From Bacteroidota bacterium (GTDB taxonomy: Bacteria > Bacteroidota > Bacteroidia > AKYH767-A > OLB10): 64,000 nucleotides of DNA. Positions 26,313 to 33,443 of this stretch are shown one piece after another. A program made the translations under genes and the position numbers. The stretch's first letter is position 1. Every line of letters starts with the position of its first letter. The stretch covers positions 62,001 through 126,000 of the forward strand of contig JADJMG010000031.1 in assembly GCA_016709725.1 (NCBI GenBank), read 5' to 3'. Under the pieces are notes generated by a model. It did not search any database and was not told where the DNA came from. It saw nothing but the letters and a program-made list of their open reading frames with translations.

Positions 26313-29012
26313 TTACAACTTGACAATTTTTTTGGTGATTTTGTTGCCATGATGATCAGTAAAGCTGATAAAATAAAGGCCTGCATCCATCCCTTTAAGT
26401 GATATAATTGTTGATTCTTTCTCATTAACAACTCTGCTAAATTTCACCTTTCCCAGAGCATCCATAATCATATAATAACGTAAACTTCCGTCAGAGAGAC
26501 TAACAGTAATTTCATTGAATGCCGGATTCGGGAAAACTCGGATAGTTTCAATTCCATTTTCCTCTAATCCCACTGATGATATAGTGGTAACGTTATACTT
26601 AGAAGTCACAACCGAGAAATCAGGATAGGTATATGCCAATTGATACAGGCCGGTAGCAGTCACCGGCAAATACATTTGGGTTGCATTTGGAATTTTCACG
26701 TGGTCTTTGTACCATTCAATTATTGATGGCGAAGACGTAGAAGGCTGTGGAGATGAAAATAATGTATCATTCATCAACATTAGAGAAGGATTTCCCGGCA
26801 TTGCATTTTTATATAATACCAAAGAATTGCTGTTATAAAAAGCAATGTCTTTAAAACCACTGCCGGATAAATCGGCCAATTCAGATTTATTGCTTCCTTC
26901 ATCAAGCATTAAATACAACTCTTGAGTGGTATAATCAGGTTTAAGAACATAGGGATAAGCTTTTGTAACAGAAAAAGATGTTCCGTTGCACACGAAATCA
27001 TCAATCGAATCATTATTAAAATCAGCAACCGATAAAGAATAAGAACTAAATGAAAGAGTAGGATTGCAGTTGTAGGTCCAAGTAGAAGCATTAGAATCAT
27101 TACACATAAAATAAATCGCTTGTGTTCCAATTCCAGAAGAGGAAATCATATCAACAATGCTATCAGCATTAAGATGCATTGGTGCACAATAAACAGAAGA
27201 TGGACCGAAGCTATAAGGCGTTTTTACAGGGAAATTTCCTGCGCCATCACCAAATAAAATAGTAACCCGTTGACCTAAGGCATTATCATGTGATATACTA
27301 ACATCTTTATGACCATCGTTATTAAAATCGGCTACCTCAGGATCGGCGCCATACACACCTATTGTTGCAGCACTTTGAGTAATCGTTGCATTTGAAAAAG
27401 TTCCATTCCCTGAAACATCACCATAAATCATATTATAAACAACAGGTGATGTACTCAACATAAAAGCATCATCTATACCATCTTCGTTAAAATCGGCAAT
27501 TGAAAGCTGAACCAAATGATGCGCTATATAATAACCAACAGCAGGAGCAAAATTTCGATTTCCTAAATTAAGATAAACGTAAACTGAATCATACAAATTA
27601 CTCGATACCATCAAATCAGGTAAAGAATCAGCATTAAACTTTCCTGATTTCACTTCTTTAAACTGAACGGCTCCGGCATAATCTTTCACTTCACTAAGTC
27701 CGCAATAATTTCCATACGCTATACTCAAAGCTCCGGAGGTAGAATTAGAAACAGAAACAATATCATCATATCCATCTTGATCGATATCTGCATGACAAAT
27801 ATATTTCGGAATACCATTTAAAGGAATGAAATTGTCATTCACAAATCGGAATTGGCCTAAGCAAACATTTACATTATGATTATTGGAATTATAAATATCA
27901 TCCATTCCATCTCCATTAATATCACAAGCTAAAACTTGCCCTAGTAAAGATGATAACTTCGCATTCGGCTCATATACCAAAGAGGTTCCGTTTCCTCTAT
28001 AAAAGCGCTGCGTATTATTGTTTAATTCAACAACCACATCATCTTTGTATCCATCTGAATCAAAATCGCCAACACAAAAACTATTTATCAGATTTGTCAT
28101 TTGAATTTTTGTGCTATTCGACAAATTAGATGGATTAATTTCTCCGAAGAAAAGAGCACTGTCACTTATAAAATAAATTTCTAATGCGCTATCAGTATCC
28201 GATTGAACAACCATTTGATCGTAGACGAGAGGGATTGGATACGGGGGTGGAATTGTGAGTCCTGCCACCGGCACAGAATCAATAATTCCGTTTTGATTGT
28301 ATTGAACCATTCCATAAGATGTTATAACATCATCCCATCCATCCTGATTAATATCTGCAATGCTTTTAGGTCCGTAAAAAACATATGCATCAAGTATAGA
28401 ATAATCAACAGTAGAAAGCGTAAAAGTACCATTTGCATTTCCATAGGCTACATACGTGCTCATCGAAGTTCCTATTGCAAAACTATTTAAACTAGTTGCA
28501 ATCATATCATCAAATCCATCATGATTTAAATCGCCGGTAGCCATCATTTTATAATATAGTGCCAGATTGTAAAATGGAATTGCGGTATAAACGGGTAAAG
28601 CAAAATTGCCTAATCCATCACCTGGATAAACTGCAACTTTATCTCCTGCACATACAACCAAATCAAAATGATTGTCACCGGTAATATCAGCTACAGTAAT
28701 AGCTGGTATTTGTGCCAATGACAGGTCTAAAATAATTACAAGCGTGTCTTTTAACATACCGCTACATGTCCCAAATCGAACACTCATCTCAACTTGTTGA
28801 AAGGAAAAATATCCTATTGCAACAACATCCTCAAACCCATCCTCGTTAAAGTCACCGAAACCAATCGACTTAGAAATATTGCCATAAGTATAAGGGCGCG
28901 GATTAGTAGTTTCAGCATAAAACTGTTTAAAGGAACTACCTTGTCCATACAATGAAATTGTTAACGCAAAACACGCAACAAAAACTAATAAATACTTTTT
29001 GCCCTTTTTCAT
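26313..29012 (-). CDS. FG-GAP/VCBS repeat T9SS surface protein
   Basis: This is an 899-residue secreted protein. After a signal peptide (ALTISLYGQ) it contains about 13 FG-GAP/VCBS-like calcium-binding repeats, for example GDFNEDGFEDVVAIG, ADITGDNHFDLVVC, GDLNHDGFDDMIAT, ADIDQDGYDDIVSV and ADFNNDSIDDFVCNG. Together these suggest two beta-propellers resembling integrin alpha chains. A short Ig-like stretch follows, then a T9SS type A sorting domain (IRVFPNPAFNEITVS to ITKKIVKL). A cell-surface or extracellular binding role is likely; the ligand is unknown. Confidence 0.88.
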   Translation of the reverse strand: MKKGKKYLLVFVACFALTISLYGQGSSFKQFYAETTNPRPYTYGNISKSIGFGDFNEDGFEDVVAIGYFSFQQVEMSVRFGTCSGMLKDTLVIILDLSLAQIPAITVADITGDNHFDLVVCAGDKVAVYPGDGLGNFALPVYTAIPFYNLALYYKMMATGDLNHDGFDDMIATSLNSFAIGTSMSTYVAYGNANGTFTLSTVDYSILDAYVFYGPKSIADINQDGWDDVITSYGMVQYNQNGIIDSVPVAGLTIPPPYPIPLVYDQMVVQSDTDSALEIYFISDSALFFGEINPSNLSNSTKIQMTNLINSFCVGDFDSDGYKDDVVVELNNNTQRFYRGNGTSLVYEPNAKLSSLLGQVLACDINGDGMDDIYNSNNHNVNVCLGQFRFVNDNFIPLNGIPKYICHADIDQDGYDDIVSVSNSTSGALSIAYGNYCGLSEVKDYAGAVQFKEVKSGKFNADSLPDLMVSSNLYDSVYVYLNLGNRNFAPAVGYYIAHHLVQLSIADFNEDGIDDAFMLSTSPVVYNMIYGDVSGNGTFSNATITQSAATIGVYGADPEVADFNNDGHKDVSISHDNALGQRVTILFGDGAGNFPVKTPYSFGPSSVYCAPMHLNADSIVDMISSSGIGTQAIYFMCNDSNASTWTYNCNPTLSFSSYSLSVADFNNDSIDDFVCNGTSFSVTKAYPYVLKPDYTTQELYLMLDEGSNKSELADLSGSGFKDIAFYNSNSLVLYKNAMPGNPSLMLMNDTLFSSPQPSTSSPSIIEWYKDHVKIPNATQMYLPVTATGLYQLAYTYPDFSVVTSKYNVTTISSVGLEENGIETIRVFPNPAFNEITVSLSDGSLRYYMIMDALGKVKFSRVVNEKESTIISLKGMDAGLYFISFTDHHGNKITKKIVKL

Positions 29013-29038
29013 AGGCGACTATTTATAACAAAAGTACT

Positions 29039-29206
29039 TTAAAAAAACAAATAATTTCTAACATGAATAAGTTTCCAGGGGATACCTTTATAAGTGTATT
29101 TTTCAGAACCAGAAATGTGCCTTTTTAAACGTTCTTCCAGGTTGGAAGTTTGGCCTTTATAAAAACTGCCGGTACTAATTGAATAAAGAATATAAACGTA
29201 ATACAT
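29039..29206 (-). pseudogene. Truncated, divergent GIY-YIG protein
   Basis: A 55-codon ORF starts MYYVYILYSISTGSFYKGQ and continues TSNLEERLKRH and YKGIPWKLIHV before stopping. It is a GIY-YIG (UvrC/URI-like) domain missing its C-terminal third, including the usual S-x-x-E-A-L-x-x-E-K-x-I-K helix with the catalytic Glu. It is the leftmost, most divergent member of the array to its right and is preceded on its strand by the same hairpin as the other copies. It may be the ancestral downstream gene, now decayed. Confidence 0.65.
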
Positions 29207-29226
29207 CTTAAAACATTTTTAAATGT

Positions 29227-29254
29227 AAATGGGTTGCCTTTCGACAACCCATTT
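29227..29254 (-). repeat. Array hairpin, copy 1
   Basis: AAATGGGTTG and CAACCCATTT form a perfect 10-bp stem with an 8-base loop. The hairpin sits between a tRNA-Asp-derived segment and a GIY-YIG start codon. It recurs at 29625-29652, 30023-30050 and, right after the real tRNA-Asp, 30420-30447. On the plus strand it is followed by TTTTT. Confidence 0.75.
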
Positions 29255-29262
29255 TTACTTTC

Positions 29263-29347
29263 TGGTCTCGTCGAGTCCACAGACGTGACGAGAGACGGGA
29301 CTCGATCTCGTTCTCAAACGAGACGAGATGACAGGCATGTATTCTAA
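29263..29347 (-). repeat. tRNA-Asp-derived remnant, copy 1
   Basis: Read on the minus strand, this 85-base segment shares the tRNA-Asp D-loop-to-anticodon part (TTAGAATACATGCCTGTCA) and the T-loop part (TCGAGTCCCGTC), and shares flanking sequence after the CCA end. The 5' acceptor half and the sequence between the anticodon and T arms are lost, replaced by an inverted repeat rich in CTCGT/ACGAG. The TAG in TTAG is the stop codon of the adjoining GIY-YIG ORF. Confidence 0.7.
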
Positions 29348-29604
29348 GTTAATGTATTTTTTGAATAATTTTTAATGAGGAAAAGAATGGATTTTCTATT
29401 TAACTTCTTGATTGCTTTCTCTCTTAAGAGAGCTTCAGATTTAGATGAAACCATTTCTAAGAACACCAATTCCCAAGGTCCTCTACTTGCAGTAAATCTG
29501 GAGAGTCCGTTGTTATGTTCAAAAAGTCTTTTTTCAGGATGCTGAGTAATTCCTTTGTAATAGATATTCAGTCGAAGACTAAATATGATGTAAACGTAAT
29601 ACAT
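29344..29604 (-). CDS. GIY-YIG nuclease family protein, array copy 1
   Basis: This is an 86-residue GIY-YIG domain protein, beginning MYYVYIIFSLRLNIYYKG, in which the two motif strands are VYI and YYKG. Further elements are PEKRLFEHN with the conserved Arg, and SEALLREKAIKK with the conserved Glu. Single-domain proteins of this type are related to the nuclease domain of UvrC and homing endonucleases, but their cellular role is mostly unknown. It is nearly identical to the ORF 398 bases to the right and differs at the last residue. Its stop codon lies inside a tRNA-Asp remnant. Confidence 0.85.
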   Translation of the reverse strand: MYYVYIIFSLRLNIYYKGITQHPEKRLFEHNNGLSRFTASRGPWELVFLEMVSSKSEALLREKAIKKLNRKSILFLIKNYSKNTLT

Positions 29605-29624
29605 GATAAAACATATTTAAATGT

Positions 29625-29652
29625 AAATGGGTTGCCTTTCGACAACCCATTT
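29625..29652 (-). repeat. Array hairpin, copy 2
   Basis: Second copy of the 10-bp-stem hairpin AAATGGGTTG/CAACCCATTT, upstream of GIY-YIG copy 1 on the minus strand. Confidence 0.75.
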
Positions 29653-29660
29653 TTACTTTC

Positions 29661-29744
29661 TGGTCTCGTCGAGTCCACAGACGTGACGAGAGACGGGACT
29701 CGATCTCGTTCTCAAACGAGACGAGATGACAGGCATGTATTCTA
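29661..29744 (-). repeat. tRNA-Asp-derived remnant, copy 2
   Basis: Nearly identical to remnant copy 1, except that it ends TTCTACGATAATG rather than TTCTAAGTTAATG. It again supplies the TAG stop of the neighbouring GIY-YIG ORF. Confidence 0.7.
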
Positions 29745-30002
29745 CGATAATGTATTTTTTGAATAATTTTTAATGAGGAAAAGAATGGATTTTCTATTTA
29801 ACTTCTTGATTGCTTTCTCTCTTAAGAGAGCTTCAGATTTAGATGAAACCATTTCTAAGAACACCAATTCCCAAGGTCCTCTACTTGCAGTAAATCTGGA
29901 GAGTCCGTTGTTATGTTCAAAAAGTCTTTTTTCAGGATGCTGAGTAATTCCTTTGTAATAGATATTCAGTCGAAGACTAAATATGATGTAAACGTAATAC
30001 AT
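29742..30002 (-). CDS. GIY-YIG nuclease family protein, array copy 2
   Basis: The 86 residues match copy 1 except for the last residue (Ser instead of Thr). All features noted for copy 1 are present, including YKG, the Arg in PEKRLFEHN and the Glu in SEALLREK. It lies between a hairpin and a tRNA-Asp remnant. The near-identity over the whole 398-bp unit implies recent duplication or ongoing gene conversion. Confidence 0.85.
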   Translation of the reverse strand: MYYVYIIFSLRLNIYYKGITQHPEKRLFEHNNGLSRFTASRGPWELVFLEMVSSKSEALLREKAIKKLNRKSILFLIKNYSKNTLS

Positions 30003-30022
30003 GATAAAACATATTTAAATGT

Positions 30023-30050
30023 AAATGGGTTGCCTCTCGACAACCCATTT
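30023..30050 (-). repeat. Array hairpin, copy 3
   Basis: Third copy of the 10-bp-stem hairpin. Its loop reads CCTCTCGA, shared with the copy next to the intact tRNA, instead of CCTTTCGA as in copies 1 and 2. Confidence 0.75.
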
Positions 30051-30058
30051 TTACTTTC

Positions 30059-30143
30059 TGGTCTCGTCTCGTCTTTGAACGAGACGAGAGACGGGACTCG
30101 ATCTCGTTCTCAAACGAGACGAGATGACAGGCATGTATTCTAA
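30059..30143 (-). repeat. tRNA-Asp-derived remnant, copy 3
   Basis: This remnant differs from copies 1 and 2 in the part between the acceptor-end flank and the T-loop sequence. It has CTCGTCTCGT paired with ACGAGACGAG around a short loop, whereas copies 1 and 2 carry a diverged version. The anticodon-arm portion is unchanged. Confidence 0.7.
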
Positions 30144-30399
30144 GTTAATGTATTTTTTGAATAATTTTTAATGAGGAAAAGAATGGATTTTCTATTTAAC
30201 TTCTTGATTGCTTTCTCTCTTAAGAGAGCTTCAGATTTAGATGAAACCATTTCTAAGAACACCAATTCCCAAGGTCCTCTACTTGCAGTAAATCTGGAGA
30301 GTCCGTTGTTATGTTCAAAAAGTCTTTTTCAGGATGCTGAGTAATTCCTTTGTAATAGATATTCAGTCGAAGACTAAATATGATGTAAACGTAATACAT
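30140..30399 (-). pseudogene. Frameshifted GIY-YIG gene, array copy 3
   Basis: This is the third unit copy, nearest the intact tRNA-Asp. It has the same sequence as copies 1 and 2 but lacks one base in a homopolymer: T5 at 30325-30329 on the plus strand, where the others have T6. The frame breaks after residues QHPEK, and a stop follows within about 30 codons. It may be a real inactivation or a sequencing or assembly error in the repeat. Confidence 0.75.
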
Positions 30400-30419
30400 G
30401 ATAAAACATATTTAAATGT

Positions 30420-30447
30420 AAATGGGTTGCCTCTCGACAACCCATTT
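30420..30447 (-). repeat. Array hairpin, copy 4, directly after tRNA-Asp
   Basis: Fourth copy of the 10-bp-stem hairpin, starting nine bases after the encoded CCA of tRNA-Asp on the minus strand. It could act as tRNA terminator, attenuator or processing signal for transcription continuing into the GIY-YIG genes. It has no T-run in the minus direction. Confidence 0.7.
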
Positions 30448-30455
30448 TTACTTTC

Positions 30456-30532
30456 TGGCGGTCCGGACGGGACTCGAACCCGCGACCCCATGCGTGACAG
30501 GCATGTATTCTAACCAGCTGAACTACCGAACC
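30456..30532 (-). tRNA. tRNA-Asp (GTC)
   Basis: The minus strand gives a full cloverleaf. The acceptor stem GGTTCGG pairs with CCGGACC (one G-T wobble). The D arm includes AGTTCAGCTGGTTAGA, the anticodon loop CTGTCAC has GTC, and the T loop is GGTTCGAGTCC. The discriminator G is followed by an encoded CCA. The anticodon GTC decodes Asp (GAU/GAC). A consensus promoter lies about 85 bases upstream. Confidence 0.95.
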
Positions 30533-30617
30533 GTTTCGCAACGTTATATTGTATTTCGTATAACGGAAATACCACTCTGTTGGTTTCCCTTAACAGAAAA
30601 CTCCTGTTGAAGGGCTG

Positions 30618-30647
30618 CAAAGATAAGTCAAATTGTATTCTTGACAA
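30618..30647 (-). promoter_or_regulatory. Promoter of tRNA-Asp
   Basis: On the minus strand TTG is followed by exactly 19 bases and then TATCTTTG, a perfect match to the Bacteroidota consensus TTG-N19-TAnnTTTG. Just after it the leader can fold as CCCTT-(C)-AACAG with CTGTT-AAGGG. It should drive tRNA-Asp and possibly the GIY-YIG genes behind it. Confidence 0.8.
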
Positions 30648-30781
30648 ATAATTCTATCTTTTTTACTTAATGCGTCAATTATCAAATACTTGTAGTTTGA
30701 TTTAGTCGATTAAAATTCGATTATGTTATGTTTAGGTTAACTATTTTCGTAGAATAACGTATTATTCTCTCTTTCCAACCT

Positions 30782-31441
30782 ATGAATATTGTTAATTTAA
30801 CGTTTGACCGAATCAAGGAAAACTATAAAGCCTATTTCGTTGCTTTATTGATTCCTTCCATCATCCTCTTCATCACCTATAAAGTAGGTCGAATGCTGGG
30901 TATCGATTTAGGTGATCTCACTCGCGATCCAAATACCATCCTAAAAGGTCATACTTATACGGGAATGATTTCCAACGCGGGAATTTTCTTTTGGAGCGCT
31001 TCAGCCACCATCTGCTTTTTTACTGCCGCTTTTTTGCATCGGTTAAATGGCCCTCGGGGACAGTTTTTGTTGATGCTCTTTGCAGGTCTGCTATCATTTG
31101 TTTTGGGCTTTGATGATGTGTTTCAAATGCATGAAAAAATGTTTAGCGACATTCGATATATTCCGGAGCAATTGTTCTTCTTGGCTTACTTTATATGTAT
31201 TGTCTTTATTGTAATCGTTTGTTTTAAAACTTTTTTACAAACCGATTTCGTGCTTTGGTCACTTGCTTTGTTTATGTTTGCGATGTCACTGATAGTCGAT
31301 CGAGAGATAATCAAAGCCGATTCAGATCATGCGTTTTGGGAAGATAGTTGTAAATTCACAGGCATTGTACTCTGGTCGGCCTATTATTTAAGAACCTCGA
31401 TGTCTTTCATCGTACAACAAATTCAACAAGTTAGAAAATAA
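30782..31441 (+). CDS. Six-helix membrane protein with DDxFQxHE motif (paralogue 1)
   Basis: This 219-residue integral membrane protein has about six hydrophobic segments. I do not recognise the family. It is clearly paralogous to the next gene. Shared features are a first loop with L-x-x-L/S-R-D, a G-M-I/L-S segment before helix 2, DDVFQMHEK at the end of helix 3, IPE before helix 4, an acidic pair after helix 5 and KFTGIVLWSAYY in helix 6. The conserved Asp, His and Glu at membrane edges suggest a metal or catalytic site (inferred). The downstream gene starts 5 bases after its stop, so the two form an operon. Confidence 0.75.
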   Translation: MNIVNLTFDRIKENYKAYFVALLIPSIILFITYKVGRMLGIDLGDLTRDPNTILKGHTYTGMISNAGIFFWSASATICFFTAAFLHRLNGPRGQFLLMLFAGLLSFVLGFDDVFQMHEKMFSDIRYIPEQLFFLAYFICIVFIVIVCFKTFLQTDFVLWSLALFMFAMSLIVDREIIKADSDHAFWEDSCKFTGIVLWSAYYLRTSMSFIVQQIQQVRK

Positions 31442-31446
31442 GAAGA

Positions 31447-32214
31447 ATGAAGTCGAATAGTAAAATAGGAGATCCGAATGAAACGCATTTATTTCAAATG
31501 AAAAGAGAAATGAGTTTCGGTTCTATTTTGAAGCAGATTTTAACCAAGCATGGACTTTTGCTGATCTTCAATAATTTTTGGATGACCTTAAAAAGTAATT
31601 TTAAGAATATATTTAAAATCGTTTTTTTATTTACAGCCTTTCTTTTCTTAGTCTTAGTTGTTGCAGTTAAGTCAGGGATTGAACCCTCCGATTTGTCAAG
31701 AGATTATAGCGGAGTTTATCATTTAGAACCTTATGTTGGCATGTTAAGTTCGTTGGGGATTTTTATTTGGTGCGCCTCCGTAACTTTATGCTGGTTTTCT
31801 TGGTATTTTTTACGAATGAGAAACCCAAATTCTGGTCGAAAAAATTTCTTCTTTGTAAGCGGACTTATCACGGCCATCATTGCCATTGATGATTTGTTTC
31901 AGTTTCATGAAGTCATCGTCCCCGATTATCTTGGAATACCTGAAGTTAGCTTCTATATTGCTTATACGATTATATTAATTGTATTTAATATTAAATATAT
32001 AAACACATTAATGAATAAGTATTTTAGTATTCTGATTACATCTTATTTCTTTTTAGCCATATCCATCGTTTTCGATGTGTTTTTTGAGGAGACAGTAGCC
32101 TTTGGAACTTATATAGAAGACGGATTGAAGTTTATGGGAATTGCCCTTTGGTCTGCTTATTTCTTCAAAACAATTTTGGTAGAGTTGAGTGGTGCCATCG
32201 CAGAGGAATCATAG
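31447..32214 (+). CDS. Membrane protein with DDxFQxHE motif (paralogue 2)
   Basis: This is a 255-residue paralogue of the preceding gene with a longer, polar N-terminus of about 50 residues before helix 1. It keeps GMLSSLGIFIW, DDLFQFHEVIV, GIPE, an acidic cluster (FDVFFEE) and KFMGIALWSAYFFKT. The function is unknown. Side-by-side paralogues suggest either a heteromeric pair or a local duplication. Confidence 0.72.
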   Translation: MKSNSKIGDPNETHLFQMKREMSFGSILKQILTKHGLLLIFNNFWMTLKSNFKNIFKIVFLFTAFLFLVLVVAVKSGIEPSDLSRDYSGVYHLEPYVGMLSSLGIFIWCASVTLCWFSWYFLRMRNPNSGRKNFFFVSGLITAIIAIDDLFQFHEVIVPDYLGIPEVSFYIAYTIILIVFNIKYINTLMNKYFSILITSYFFLAISIVFDVFFEETVAFGTYIEDGLKFMGIALWSAYFFKTILVELSGAIAEES

Positions 32215-32393
32215 TTTTTTGCCTCCTTTTTCAGGATTTTTTCGTGGAAACTAATGACTTCATGTTTAGTTCATAAGAAAAGGTTTGTTTTGCATTGTAC
32301 TCTTGAAACAGTAGGAGTATAGTTCATTCCCACTTCATGTAAAAGAATGAACTTTGTTTTCCGTTACACGTTAAAAGTTGAACTTATTAAAAT

Positions 32394-32860
32394 ATGAAAA
32401 AAATCTTCTTATTCTGTATTTACTTCGTTGCAGCAGGCCTTTTTTAGCCCATGCACAAGATGCTAAAACGGCTACTTCTACAGCTGAAATTACATTTGAA
32501 AAAGAATTATACGATTATGGAACCATTGACTACGCCAGCGATGGTAGTTATGCTTTTAAGTTCACAAATACTGGAAAAGATCCATTAGTAATAACGAATG
32601 CTACGGGTTCATGTGGATGCACCGTTCCAAAGTGGCCTAAGGAACCCATCTTAAAAGGTCAATCAGCATATATCAACGTAACCTACGATACCAAACGTCC
32701 AGGTCCTTTTACTAAAACAGTAACTATTAACTCCAACGCAAAATCCGCCTCAAAAGTAATTACCATTAAAGGCGTAGTAAGATCCCAAGAACAAACCGAC
32801 GATCAAATGCCGCTTAAAAAGGATAACGGATTGTCACCCTTAGAAAATCATTCGAAATAA
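32394..32860 (+). CDS. DUF1573 protein, frameshifted in its signal peptide
   Basis: This is a small exported DUF1573 protein with an immunoglobulin-like (ASPM/SPD-2/Hydin-type) fold. The ATG at 32394 encodes a proper signal peptide, MKKIFLFCIYFVAAGLF, which runs into a stop. Adding one T to the T6 run at 32440-32445 joins it to LAHAQDAKTATSTAEITFE and the rest of the domain. An alternative unbroken reading from a TTG at 32378 has no convincing signal peptide. The domain has TGKDPLVITNATGSCGCTVP, the family's Cys-rich signature. It is paralogous to the next gene, 30 bases away. Confidence 0.8.
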
Positions 32861-32890
32861 TTAATAAACTAATAAACTAAACAATTCATT

Positions 32891-33376
32891 ATGAAAAAAT
32901 CAATCATTCTCGCCACTTGTGGAATGTTATTCGCAGCTACAATGGTAAACGCTCAAACGGATAAAGCGATGAGCAAATCAGCAACTCCAGCAGCTACCCA
33001 AGTGGCTTCTCCTGCTGAAAACAAAAATGCGGCTGAAATGACTTTCGGTAACGAAGAATTCAATTTCGGAACTATTAAACAAGGTGAGTCTGTAACGCAT
33101 GAATTTACTTTTTCAAATGATGGTAAAGATGATTTGATCATCACAAATGCTCAAGGATCTTGCGGCTGTACTGTTCCACTTTACCCAAAAGAGCCAATTA
33201 AGAAAGGTGCTACAGGTGTAATCAAGGTTACTTTTAATTCTGCAGGTAAAATGGGTATGCAAGACAAAACTGTTACTATTACTTCTAACGCAAAAAACAG
33301 TCCTCGTATCCTTCATTTAAAGGGAACTGTTGAAGCACCTGCTGCTCAACCAGCAAATGCTACTCCAGCGAAGTAA
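32891..33376 (+). CDS. DUF1573 domain exported protein
   Basis: This 161-residue protein has a signal peptide ending at VNAQ and one DUF1573 domain. Signature elements are FGTIKQGESVTHEFTF, DDLIITNAQGSCGCTVP and KTVTITSNAKNSPR. The intact paralogue follows a frameshifted one. DUF1573 proteins are very common in Bacteroidota envelopes, but their function is unknown. Confidence 0.92.
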   Translation: MKKSIILATCGMLFAATMVNAQTDKAMSKSATPAATQVASPAENKNAAEMTFGNEEFNFGTIKQGESVTHEFTFSNDGKDDLIITNAQGSCGCTVPLYPKEPIKKGATGVIKVTFNSAGKMGMQDKTVTITSNAKNSPRILHLKGTVEAPAAQPANATPAK

Positions 33377-33395
33377 TTCTATCAACAAAAAAGTT

Positions 33396-33430
33396 TAATT
33401 TTGTAATCCCGGCCCGTTTGGCCGGGATTA
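33396..33430 (+). promoter_or_regulatory. -7 box and 5'-terminal hairpin of the aminotransferase gene
   Basis: TAATTTTG (33396-33403) matches TAnnTTTG and is directly followed by an 11-bp perfect stem, TAATCCCGGCC with GGCCGGGATTA, around CGTTT (33404-33430). The hairpin would form the very 5' end of the aminotransferase mRNA. It could instead terminate the DUF1573 transcript, though its T-run is poor. Confidence 0.6.
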
Positions 33431-33443
33431 ATATTTTAATACC

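Noticed and set aside
29515..30143. Plus-strand ORFs at 29515-29766 and 29913-30143
   Set aside because: They lie antisense to the GIY-YIG genes and the tRNA remnants and only reflect the repeated sequence. They have no family resemblance.
30422..30610. 62-codon plus-strand ORF
   Set aside because: It runs antisense through the tRNA-Asp gene, which is clearly the real feature.
32378..32440. TTG start for the first DUF1573 protein
   Set aside because: It gives no good signal peptide, while the ATG at 32394 does after a single-base correction.
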